Part shown: piece after piece, positions 1-12,100 of the stretch | Layout: the number at the start of each line of letters is the position of its first letter | Numbering within the stretch: the stretch's first letter is position 1 | DNA from: Nematostella vectensis | Taxonomy: Eukaryota; Cnidaria; Anthozoa; Actiniaria; Edwardsiidae | DNA: 64,000 nt | Direction of reading: 5' to 3' | Assembly (NCBI RefSeq): GCF_932526225.1 | Contig: NC_064041.1 | Location: forward strand, 7,523,042 to 7,587,041 | Program-made: the position numbers and the translations under genes | Notes under the pieces: generated by a model | What the model was told of the DNA's origin: nothing | The model's input: the letters and a program-made list of their open reading frames with translations, nothing else | Database searches by the model: none

Positions 1-178
1 GGTGGTGTCTAGAGTGCTCTTATCTTGAGTGGGTGGAAAAACGATTTGCCAGACATCCTGTTACTACCCCCTCTCCACTCTGTTTCCTCAACCGGTTAAC
101 GTAATCTAACCCTTCTCTGAGGTACGTTCTCTTTCTTCTTTTCACAACTTCTACCCTTTTCCCCTCTGATTGTTCTAC

Positions 179-3100
179 CTGTTCCCCGCTATCTCCACTA
201 GCTCCACAGTCTTGACGTCACCGGGCTCGAAGCGTACTGCGGTGCCGGCGGCAATGTTCTAGAAAATGCGAAAGAAGTCGATAAGGCTTTTTTTTATCTC
301 ATCGAAAACGATTAGTCTTGGGTCTCTTTTCGCTCCAATCTTCCCTGGGTTATTGGGTCTCTTTCAGCTTAAATTTTCCCTGGGATATTGGGTCTCTTTC
401 AGCTTAAATTTTCCCTGGGTTATTGGGTCTCTTTCAGCTTAAATTTTCCCTGGGTTATTGGGTCTCTTTCAGCTTCAATCTCCCCTGGGATATTAGGTCT
501 CTTTACAACGCTTTCTGCCCTGACCCCTTGTTTGGGAGTTTTTCTACATTCTGTTAGTCAGCCACGGGATTCCTGTGCGGTCACGTGGTCGCGCATCTCG
601 TGGCGTGAGCGAGGCGATTGTGTCTCGTTTGTTGAGTCTGTTTGTTGAGTTTGTTGAGTCAGTGGAAAGAAACTTTCTTTGCTATTATTTATCACTTGTA
701 ATGCCGTATCACTTGTAATACCGCATAGAATTGTGAGTAGATATAAGCTGTTGTTTTACATTGATTGTCACATGCTGAGACTGTTTGTTTACATGATTCC
801 CCCTCCTCTTCGTTTTTAATGGATTTTATTGGTTGTATTTTATTGTTACCAGTCTCATGCCGTAGGCGGCTGCGCGGTCAAACTTGAGGTACTTGTTAAC
901 TTCAATAAAGTGATAATGACTGCCAATCTGAAAAAGACGCAAATAGAAACGTGTCATACATGCTACCTTGTATAACAAAGAGGAAAAACCTACTTTTACA
1001 ACAAGTTGTGTGTTGCTGCTTTCTGTTTTAAACTGGAGTGCTCTAAAAAGATTTCTTATACACCTATTTCAAATATGGTTGCATTCTGAAAATTCATGTG
1101 TCGTAACCCGCAGTGCTTCATGGGTATCAAATAAATAAGAAAATAAGCGTTAACAAAAACAAACATGGGTACTTCTAAACGTTTAACCGGCTAATACCCA
1201 TGAACCACTGCGGGCTACAATACATTGAAACACGGGTGCAACCTTAATTGAAATAGGTGTATAAACTTCATATAGATTTGTTTTGTTTGTTCAGCGTGGA
1301 TGGAGAATTGGGCTTACTCAAGTATATCGGATTGTGATCAAGAGAAGAAAACAAAAATAGAACTCTTTACAATTTATTGAAATGGCAATATAAAATCAAG
1401 GATTTAGTCAAGTGCGGACTCAAAATTGCTATATCCAGCCCTGCGCATGTTCACAGGATTAAGGGAACCCGCTCTGTTAAATAGTACTTACCTGAATTGG
1501 TCTGTCACAAAGACTTGTGACTTTTATCTGGACGGTTTGGCGGCCTGAGTTGAGGGTGATCGCATCCGTGGTGGAGGGAACCAGTTCCCCTGGCTTGTGG
1601 GATGAGCTCCCTTCCTCCTAATCAACAAAAAGGCATTTGGTTGGCTGATGTCTTGTCATATCACGTATATTTTGAAACTGTATATATTTATAGAGAAATA
1701 AACTAAACCCCTAAAAAGCTAGAACAAGCCATAACGCTTATTATTTTTTTTTTGCCTTAGAGAATGAGGGCACACAGAAAAAAAATGTTTAAATTTGCAA
1801 CGACTTAGATTTTTTTGTGAATTTGAGAAAATTGTCTTTCATTATATAGGAACGTATCTGCATTTGCACATTTGTGTTAAAAAATAGTGTTATTTTATAT
1901 TTCTTACAAGAAAATGACCAGTAGGGGCGTGGCTGTGCTCCCCCAATATTGTGCCCCAATCTTACGTGGCCTGCTACAGCTCTCAATCATGCATCATAAT
2001 GGCTGCATAGTGAGTATTTGTATGGAGGCATCTGAGTGCAAGGGATGGTAATGAAAGGGGTAGTGGGTGGGGCTGGTTTGCGGGTGTAGGGTGATAAGGA
2101 GGGCTTGTGGTGAAATACAAACAAAGACAAAAAAGGGAGAGGAAATATATAGTGTATATAAAGTTTTAGTATAATTCCACTCACATACTATCACAAATCT
2201 TGCAATTTGATTGGCTTTCTTACTCACTATCTATTGAGCCATAGATAGTGAGTAGTGGAAAAGTGGAACAAATTATTAAAATTGTCATTTATTTGAAGGT
2301 AGTATGTGAGTGGATTTAAACTAAAACAATTAGACTACTTGTTCTCGTTTTCTAAGAGGCTACGTGCCTTGTTGACTCAAAGAAAACTCGAATTCATAAA
2401 ATCATTAAATGTAAAATGTGGAAAAATATTGATGAGTATATATTCAAATGACTGTAAATCCATGTGTCATAACCTGCCTCGTGGGAATCAAATTAATAAG
2501 CTGATAAATTCCATGAAATGTAAAGTAGCCTTACATGTGTTCTAGTACAAGGTTTAACAACAGGGGGTATGGCCGAGGTACTAGTCAAATGTGACAATAA
2601 GTGGCAAAGGTGGGAACCAAAAGAGGGTAGGAGAGCAAGGAAATGAGGGGGGGAGGGGGGGGGAGATGATGATGAAGTTGTGTTTTGATCAGAACCTTTC
2701 TGCACATGGAATACATAGAGTAATCAAGGAAATATATAAGGGTGTTAAATTATTTCTTTTATGATATAGGTGTGCACAGTGCTACTGGAATTTCTTTTAC
2801 TGTTTATATTGGTTAGAATAAAAAGATTAACAAAAGTTACCATGGGAACCACATTACTGCTGGCTGACTGGAATTTGTCAAGGGATGGGACAGGAAGGAA
2901 ACTGCCGTACAATGCTAGCTCCAAGTCCCCATCCGGTCTGCAGATCGGGTTATGGATAGTCACCTGTCGCAAAGATTTAAGGGGGGAGGAATTAGTAGAT
3001 AACAGGGGGGAGCATGTCATATAATACAATTTGGTACATGAGTACATAAATATGAGTACATGAGAAAATAAATGGTTCAAAACCCTTTGATTTAGGTTTC

Positions 3101-6100
3101 ATAACAGGTCCTGCCCCTCCTAATCAATAAAAAATATGTCTAATTCTTTGGATTAAAACTTTACAAATAAATGAAAATGAGAACTTCCAGTTTTATTTGC
3201 ATATTGTTGTAGTTTTACTTCCGGTTAATTAGCATATCTTTCGCACATGCGCACCCGGATTGAGTTCCTCGTGTAGTCCGCCATGTTTCGTACTGTGTTA
3301 ATAAAATAGGTGAATAAAAAGCCTTCAAGTCAACTTATTACATGGTGTCAGAAGCAAACTGAAGGAAAATCACTCTCAAACATACCAGGTCGGTATTTTA
3401 CGAGAAATCTAGCAAGTTTACACAAGGAAAATGGCCGAACTCACTGGACTCACTAGCCCTCGTATGGACTGGAATGCAACCGATCTTCAACAAGCGCTAA
3501 AAAAGTTCAAGGCAACCGTCGAATTGTACTTTTCTGGCCCGCTTAAGTCCAAATCGGAGGAAGAAAAGGTCAGTTATCTGTTGATATGGACGGGAGAAGA
3601 AGGAATTGAATTAGTTTCTACGTGGTCGCTAACCTCAGACGAGAAGAAAAAGCTGTCAACATACTGGGAGAAGTTTGAAGAATACGTCGCCCCCAAGAGC
3701 AATTTTCGCTTAGCACGATTTAAACTACGCACTCTGAAGCAAAAGGACGATGAACCAGTGGATTCATTTATAAAGAAAGTAAGATTGCTAGCCAGCGAAT
3801 GCAGGTATGATAATGTAGACGAACACATTATTGACGCTCTAATTTTCGGGTCTCGCCGCCCACGTGTCCAGGCTAAACTCCTCGAGTTAGACAAAACTCT
3901 AACGCTCGCTAAGGCAATAGACATAGCCAGGACTGAGGAAGCCACTTCGGCTCAGTTACAAGATATTAGAGGCACAAACACTATACCTGTACACGCAACA
4001 ACCCACAAAAGCCCTTCTTCACATCCCAAGACACACTCACGTGAAAATAAACAAATACAAACTTGTGGGAACTGTGGCACTAGCCATAATGTGACACAAA
4101 AATCCCTGTGCCCCGCAAATGGAACAAAATGCAGCAACTGTGGGAAACCAAACCACTGGGCCAAGGTTTGCCGTTCCACCAAACCCCAAGGTCCCACCCC
4201 GAGGGGAAGAGGCAGGCGGGGAAACCGGAACAAATCAAAGCAACAGATAAACACCCTCAGCAATGAGAATGCTAGCACTGCACCTGAGCCCCTAGATTCC
4301 CCACAGTTATATTTTCACTCTCTGACCATTGATAGTATGTCTCGACAGATCACTCAAGCGCTCGTCAACATACAGGTTAACTCGAGTAACGGGACACTAC
4401 CACTATTATGCAAGATTGACACTGGTGCTGAAGGAAATGTGATCCCATTAAGCAACTACAAGCACATCTATCCAGAATCACTCTGCGACATAGACGGCAA
4501 GCCCCTCAGCTTAGCCCCATCAGATACAAGGATAACAGCATATGGAGGCCATGAAGTACAACACTACGGTACCTGCAACCTCACTTTACTACATAACGGT
4601 CAGTCCAGCCCTCATGAATTTCATGTTGTAAACACGACAGGACCTACAATCCTAGGACTACCCACATGTACTGCAATGAAGCTTGTAACCCTTAACCACA
4701 GTCTAAGCAAAGACCAGGCTGAGCCAGCCGAAATACGACCAGCTCAAGTACCCAAGGATGACCCTGAGGCAAAGGCAGCTCTACTAAGACAGTATGCTGA
4801 CTGCTTCGAAGGCATCGGATGCTTCAGCGGAGAGTTCCATATCACACTTGACCCTGCAGTACCCGCTGTGGTTCACCCGCCACGACGAGTCCCTGAAGCA
4901 CTTCAGGAGCCTCTGCGCAAGGAGTTAGAATCCCTCGTACAGCAAGGAATCATCACCAAGGTTGATGAACCCACTGACTGGGTCAACTCGCTAGTCTGTT
5001 CCACAAAGCGGAATGGCTCCATACGACTCTGCCTTGATCCAAAGGACCTCAACTGCGCCATCAAACGTCCACATCATCGTACACCCACTCTTGATGAAGT
5101 CTTATCAAAGCTAAGTGGATCCGAGTACTTCTCCATAGTTGACGCCCGCAGCGGTTATTGGAACATAAAGCTTGACCAGGAAAGCTCACTCTATACAACA
5201 TTTAACTCCCCCCATGGAAGATTCAGATTCCTACGACTACCCTTTGGTCTGATTTGTGCTCAGGACATCTTCCAAAAGAAGGTCGATGAAACCTTTGGTG
5301 ACTTACCTGGGGTGACAGGCATCACAGACGACATAGTTGTTTACGGACGCAACCGTAAGGAGCATGACTATAACCTGAAAGCAGTAATGGAGCGTGCCCG
5401 TGAAACTGGTCTGAAATTCAATGCTGACAAATGCAAAATTGCCAGCAAGGAACTTGTCTTCTTCGGACACACCCTAAGTGCAGATGGTCTGAAACTTGAC
5501 CCTGCTAAGGTTGAAGCCATCTACAACATGGATCCTTCAACGAGCCTCACAGATCTCCAAGTCTTCCTAGGTATGACGCAATACCTTAGCCGTTTCATAC
5601 CCAACCTCGCTTCAACAGCAGCGGTCCTCTGGGACTTGACAAGGAAAAGTAGTCAATTCCAGTGGTGCCCAGAACACCAGAAAGCTGTAGATGACATCAA
5701 GAAACTCATCACATCGCCAGCCTCGCTGCAGTATTTCGACAGCACCAAGCCTGTCGTAATCCAGGTGGATGCATCTCAACGTGGCCTCGGCGCGACACTC
5801 ATCCAAGATAAAGGCCCTGTGGAGTACAGAAGTAAGCTACTCACTGAAACCGAGAGGAGGTACTCCAACATAGAAAGGGAAATGCTTGCAGTCGTCCATG
5901 GTCTAGAGAAATTCCACTACTACGCTTATGGACGCCACGTCCAGGTCCACACGGACCACAAACCACTGGAGGCAATATTCAAAAAGCATCTGGCCAGCGC
6001 GCCACCCCGCATTGCCAGGATGATGCTGCGGATACAGAAATATGACATCGACATTCGATATGTCCCAGGGAAGGACATACCCCTGGCCGACGCCCTCTCA

Positions 6101-9100
6101 CGACTTAACCCAAGTCCCGGTGACACCATCGCTGGACTTGATGTCTCTATACATGAGCTACACTTGCACCTCAATGCTAGCCCTACTAGGATAACGCAGA
6201 TCCAAGAGGAGACGAGGAAGGACACAACACTTCACTCACTTCGTGCCGTCATCGCCCAAGGTTGGCCAAACAAAAGAGCTGAATGCCCTGAGTTACTACA
6301 CCCATACTGGAACTATCGTGACGAACTTACTGTCGCCGATGGATTGGTCCTGAAGGGTACCCGAATTGTAATTCCAAAGACCCTGCAACCAGATGTTCTA
6401 CAGCAGCTACACTATGCACACCAGGGTGCGGAAAAATGCAAGCTCAGAGCTAAGGGATCAGTCTTTTGGGCGAACATCAATGCCGACATCGACAACATGG
6501 TCAAGAGTTGTGCTCCCTGTCAGCATAATCAGTCAATGAACACTAAAGAACCGCTAATGCCTCATGATGTTCCACCAAGGCCCTGGCACACCCTAGCATC
6601 TGACTTGTTCTCCTGGAACGGTTCACCATACTTACTACTCTCTGATTACTACAGTAAGTTTCCCATTGTGCGCAAGCTAACTAACATCCAATCATCTACT
6701 GTCATCGCTCACCTCAAAGGAATATTTGAGGAACATGGCATACCAGACAAACTTGTCACAGGACATGACACCCAGTTTACGTCTGCTCTATTCAAGGGTT
6801 TCAGCAGCACCTATGGATTTATTCATACAACTACAAGCCCATACTACAAGGAGGCTAATGGCTTCATAGAGAGAAATGTGCAAACTGTCAAGGATCTCCT
6901 TCAAAAGTGCAAGGAATCAGGGCAAGACCCACATCTAGCCATGCTGTGCCTGAGAACAACCCCTTTGGGTCACACCCTGCCATCACCAGCAGAGTTGCTA
7001 AATTCCAGAATGTATCAGTCTAACCTGCCAGCTACTTCCAGGCATGCACTACTGAACAAACCTGACTATGATGCCAATGTCAAGCTGCAAGCCAGACAAG
7101 ACCGACAGAAATCATATTACGACAGGACTTCCAAGTGTCTACAGCCTGTCTACCCTCAGGACGCTGTCAGAGTCTTCAACCCCCTCAACTCCAAATGGGA
7201 GCCAGGAATAGTTCGAGCCGCTGCGCCAACCCCACGCTCGCACATTGTGGACATGGCCAATGGCAGTACTCTCACCAGAAACCGCAGACACATTCGTCCC
7301 ACAGGTGAAAAACTCAGCTTGAATAATACCTCAGCTACTGATGACTACGAGCCTGTAGCAGAACCAGCACCTAACGGCAACCAACCCCCAACAGAGCCAA
7401 GGACATCTACACCTGGTACCCCTGCGAAGTCCACACCTACCCAAAGTGGTCCACCATTACGCAGATCAACACGGACAGTGAAGCCCCCAGACAAACTGAA
7501 CTTGTAGCATTTGCTACACAAACATTAGATATTGAACTATGTTATTATTAGTACTGCAAAGTTCTTTGTTTTTTTTTACACCCCTAATTGGACACTACCA
7601 GTCACATTTGTACTCATGTAATTTTTCAGCTTTTCAGCTTAGAGAAGGGGATGTTGTAGTTTTACTTCCGGTTAATTAGCATATCTTTCGCACATGCGCA
7701 CCCGGATTGAGTTCCTCGTGTAGTCCGCCATGTTTCGTACTGTGTTAATAAAATAGGTGAATAAAAAGCCTTCAAGTCAACTTATTACACATATATAAGT
7801 ACATTATATTTTACTGGCACGTTTTGAACATGAGGAGAGTTCTGCCCTTTGTTTACTCAATTCCTAGCCAAGATCTTAACCCTTAATCTTAACATGTCGT
7901 CCAAACAAAGTATAATAAATATATGTTGTTGTTCCTTTGTAAAGCAAGACAGGGAGAGCATACCAGCTTAGTCCCATCTGGAAATGTTCCCTCCACCTGG
8001 ACTTCCTCAACCAGATGAGCCACACCTGGGAAAACTTGATTTTTGCCTAATTGGACAAAAGAATGGTAATATAGGTTACCTAATATTCATCTCAGCTGTT
8101 GTCTAAGACAAATACCTTACTAAAGCCTGCTTTTGCTAACCCAAAATCCCTCAACCATCAGGGGGAGAGGGCCACATGGCAAAAAGAGGAAGGTAGGAAC
8201 GTACCCCGAAATTGGCAGATAGGGACACATCCTGAACAGATAGGGACATACCCATAACATAGGCACAACCATAACAAGGAACAACTAGGAACACCCCTCA
8301 TGAGAGAGCGTGTTCCCGGTTAAAGAACCTGTGAGTTGCGCAACAACACCTCCTTTTGTTTGGTAGAACAAAAACGATGAAAACAAAGCAAACAAAGGTG
8401 TTCTCTGGGAATTGTTCTTACACCGGGATAAAGCCCATGAAAGGGACACACACATGAAAGGCTCAGATAGGAGATGTCCATGTTAGCATACCTGTCAACT
8501 CTCCCGCATTAGGCGGGATTCTCAAGATTCTGGACCCCTTCTCCCGCTCTCCTGCGTTGAGCACCAAATCTCCGGCTTTTTAGCGATTTTTATCGCTTCC
8601 GAAAAATTATATTATAGAAAATCATCATTTTGCCTATTTTCTTTTAAAATATTTAAAACAGTAGTTCCCTTGTAAGTGCAATTTATCTAACACCCTCATG
8701 AGAACTATAAGTGGATTTGTTCATGAGAGCTCAATACGTTTAACACCTGCAATGTTAAACCAACCTCTCCCCCCAAAAAATGAATATACCCCACCCTTCC
8801 CACCCCAAATTATCAAGCCTTGAGATTTTTGGAGGTTGACAGGTATGATGTTAGGGGCAACCCTCTGAGAGGGATAGATATGGACTCACCCAGGGATAGA
8901 TAACCCAAACCCAATAGACAGGGAAATACCCATGAGGGGGATAGATATGAACTCACCCATGAGAGGGATAGATATGAACTCACCCATGAGAGGGATAGAT
9001 ATGAACTCACCCAGGGATAGATAACCCAAACCCAAGAGACAGGGAAATACCTATAAGAGGGATAGATATGAACTCACCCATGAGAGGGGTAGATACAAAC

Positions 9101-12100
9101 TCACCCATGAGAGGGATAGATATGAACTCACCCATAAGAGGGATAACACTAACCCAATCGACAGGGAAATACCCATGAGAGGAATAGATATGAACACACC
9201 CATGAGAGGGATAGATATGAACTCACCCATGAGAGGGATAGATATGAACTCACCCATGAGAGGGATAAATATGAACTCATCCAGCGATAGATAACCCAAA
9301 CCCAATAGACAGGGAAATACTCATGAGAGGGATAAATATGAACTCACCCATGATAGGGATAGATATGAACTCACCCATGATAGGGATAGATATGAACTCA
9401 CCCATGATAGGGATAGATATGAACTCACCCAGCGATAGATAACCCAAACCCAATAGACAGGGAAATACCCATGAGAGGGATAGATATGAACTCAACCATG
9501 AGAGGGATAGATATGAACTCACCCAGGAACAGATAACCCTGACCCAAGAGACAGGGAAATACCCGTGAGAGGGATAAATATGAACTCACCCATAAGAGGG
9601 ATAGATATGAACTCGCCCATGAGAGGGACAGATATGAACTCACTCAGGGATAGATAACCCTGACCCAAGAGACAGGGAAATACCCATGAGAGGGATAGAT
9701 ATGAACTCACCCAGGGATTGATAACCCAACCCAAGAGACAGGGAAATACCCATGAGAGGGATAAATATGAACTCACCCATGAGAGGGATATAGATATGAA
9801 CTCACCCAGCGATAGATAACCCAAACCCAATAGACAGGGAAATACCCATGAGAGGGATAGATATGAACTCAACCATGAGAGGGATAGATATGAACTCACC
9901 CAGGAACAGATAACCCTGACCCAAGAGACAGGGAAATACCCGTGAGAGGGATAAATATGAACTCACCCATAAGAGGGATAGATATGAACTCGCCCATGAG
10001 AGGGACAGATATGAACTCACTCAGGGATAGATAACCCTGACCCAAGAGACAGGGAAATACCCATGAGAGGGATAGATATGAACTCACCCAGGGATTGATA
10101 ACCCAACCCAAGAGACAGGGAAATACCCATGAGAGGGATAAATATGAACTCACCCAGGGATAGATAACCCAAACCCAATAGACAGGGAAATACCCATGAG
10201 AGGGATGGATAGGGATGTACCCATGACAGGGCCAGATAGGGACATACCCATGACAAGACCAGATTATAGGGACATAAGTTTACAAGGAGTATTACCTAGC
10301 ATTCTCTGGCCTTTCACCATAGCATCTGAGACAGAATTTCCATCTCTAATAAGCTCAAGGGTCTGTGAAAAAAAGTTTTTGCAGTAAATTTTTACTAGTG
10401 CAACTAACTGCGGCATAGCAGGATTTTTAACAGGAGGGGCCCAAAATGGACTTTCAAGGCGTTTTCTCCTGTATTTTGTCTAATACATTTACTGTATTTT
10501 TGGCTGCTAGAAGGGGGAGGGGGGGCCCCCTAGGCCACACACCTGAACTAAATAGAGAAAAGTCACCACTATAGCAAAGTATCAGATTAGGCGTATATTA
10601 GGCATATCTAATTTTAGCGGCCTAGCGAGTAGAGCCTACGCTATAACAATGACAGCGGTTGTGTTTCCTAGATTTGAAAAATCCCATAAAAAAGCAAGCA
10701 TGCAAATTAACAAATAACGAAATTGTTCTGTAGTTCTGGGTGCTTAAATATAATGAAACACGTCGCCATTTGAAAAAAAAATACGAACAATAAATACATT
10801 ATGATGTTAGCGCACAGGCGAAAGCTTTTGGCTGAAAGTTTAATTGAAACCGCTGGGTATCTAGGCTTGATGTCCAGCCGTTGCTACTCAAGTATATTAA
10901 GGCCTGGGTAGTTTGCTCTTAGCATCGAATATAACTTTTTGCCTTAAACTTTGTTAACATCGCCTTAAATTCATTCTTTTTGGCAAGATTATTAAAGTCG
11001 ACGGCCTTAACATTATCGTAATGTTTTCTTGCTGGTGATGACGTCACATATAAGATCACGTGACAAAATAGTTTTTTGCCTTTCTACCGGTGGGGAAAAC
11101 AGCATGGACAAAGGTGTTTACAAAATAAGTGTTGACTATATGTGTGTCATATGATAGTGTTTTAGCATCCAAAATTTTCTCTGCCGTTAACAAGATATTA
11201 AATATTTTGTTAAGTCACATGACCTGCTGCGAAATAAAATGTTGATTTGTGACCGGAGGGCTAAACTTTTCTTGCCGGTTAAGACATCAGTGTGCAGACG
11301 TGTTTCAAAGGAACATAAAAACATGCGATGTTTTCTTTTTCATAGCATATCCACCAGCGGAGAATTTTATGAAATATTGATTTGCAAAAGTCACGTGATC
11401 GGCTGGATGACGTCATCACTCAAAATAAATTACCAATCAGCTAATATTGCCGAGTTTGATGTTTTGACCAAAAATGGTGCATTTAAGGCAATTTTAACTC
11501 ACTTTAAGGCAACTTTCAAAATTTCAACTGTTTTAGCTTAGGATCCAAGCCTTAATACACTTGAGTAGGCCTTGGCTTGTACTGCGGGCTCACAGAAATG
11601 AGCTGAAAATCGGGCCTACTGGATCTCATATGTCAAATTACTATGTCAAATAAATCAAATCGTTCATCTTTCGGATCATCGTGACGGTGAATTGCATGGT
11701 ATTTTGGTCGTAGAACCTTCCTTGGCCTCTGATAGAAACAAACCCGGCAGCCATATTGATTTCCCGATGACGACATGACGTCACTTCAATGTTCGGGTTT
11801 CGGAAAATGCTCGGACTACCTCACCCGATGTTATCTAATGTCGACCACCTTTATTTTGACCATATCCTACGCTTGACTAACTTAATTAATATATGCTTTG
11901 CCTGAAGCCTTCTTATAGCCGTATTATTCCAATTGTTCAGCTACATTCGCATTCATTGTAATAACTTATGCATTCGTTGCGGCGCATGGATAATTTTAAT
12001 CGAACAAAGCCCTATTATGCTGGAGCCGGCGTATGTCACGGAAAGCAACTACAGAATACCCCGCTACAATAATTCTACAAAAACACTTGATACCTTAATT

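Larger units (their letters stand above)
3205..7789 (+). mobile_element. Complete Ty3/gypsy-type LTR retrotransposon, recent insertion in urease intron 3
   Basis: Two 138-bp LTRs (3205-3342 and 7652-7789) begin TG and end CA and appear identical base for base. The element is flanked by the 5-bp target duplication CATAT (3200-3204 and 7790-7794). A primer-binding-like TGGTGTCAGAAGC follows the 5' LTR at 3343, and the purine tract AGAGAAGGGGA precedes the 3' LTR at 7641-7651. One long ORF covers Gag and Pol; no envelope-like ORF is present. Identical LTRs mean insertion is recent on the genome's time scale. Orientation is antisense to the urease gene. Confidence 0.96.

Noticed and set aside
388-648. 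86-codon ORF near the left edge
   Set aside because: It is the 35-bp minisatellite in urease intron 6.
1480-1500. U1-snRNA-like start GTACTTACCTG on the plus strand
   Set aside because: It is simply the complement of the urease exon-5 splice donor; the following bases do not match U1.
8813-10256. Ser/Leu/Trp-rich ORFs on the minus strand
   Set aside because: They are translations of the 27-bp minisatellite.
11239-11541. 100-codon ORF in the TIR element of urease intron 1
   Set aside because: No transposase motif or homology that I recognise; average length for chance in this region.
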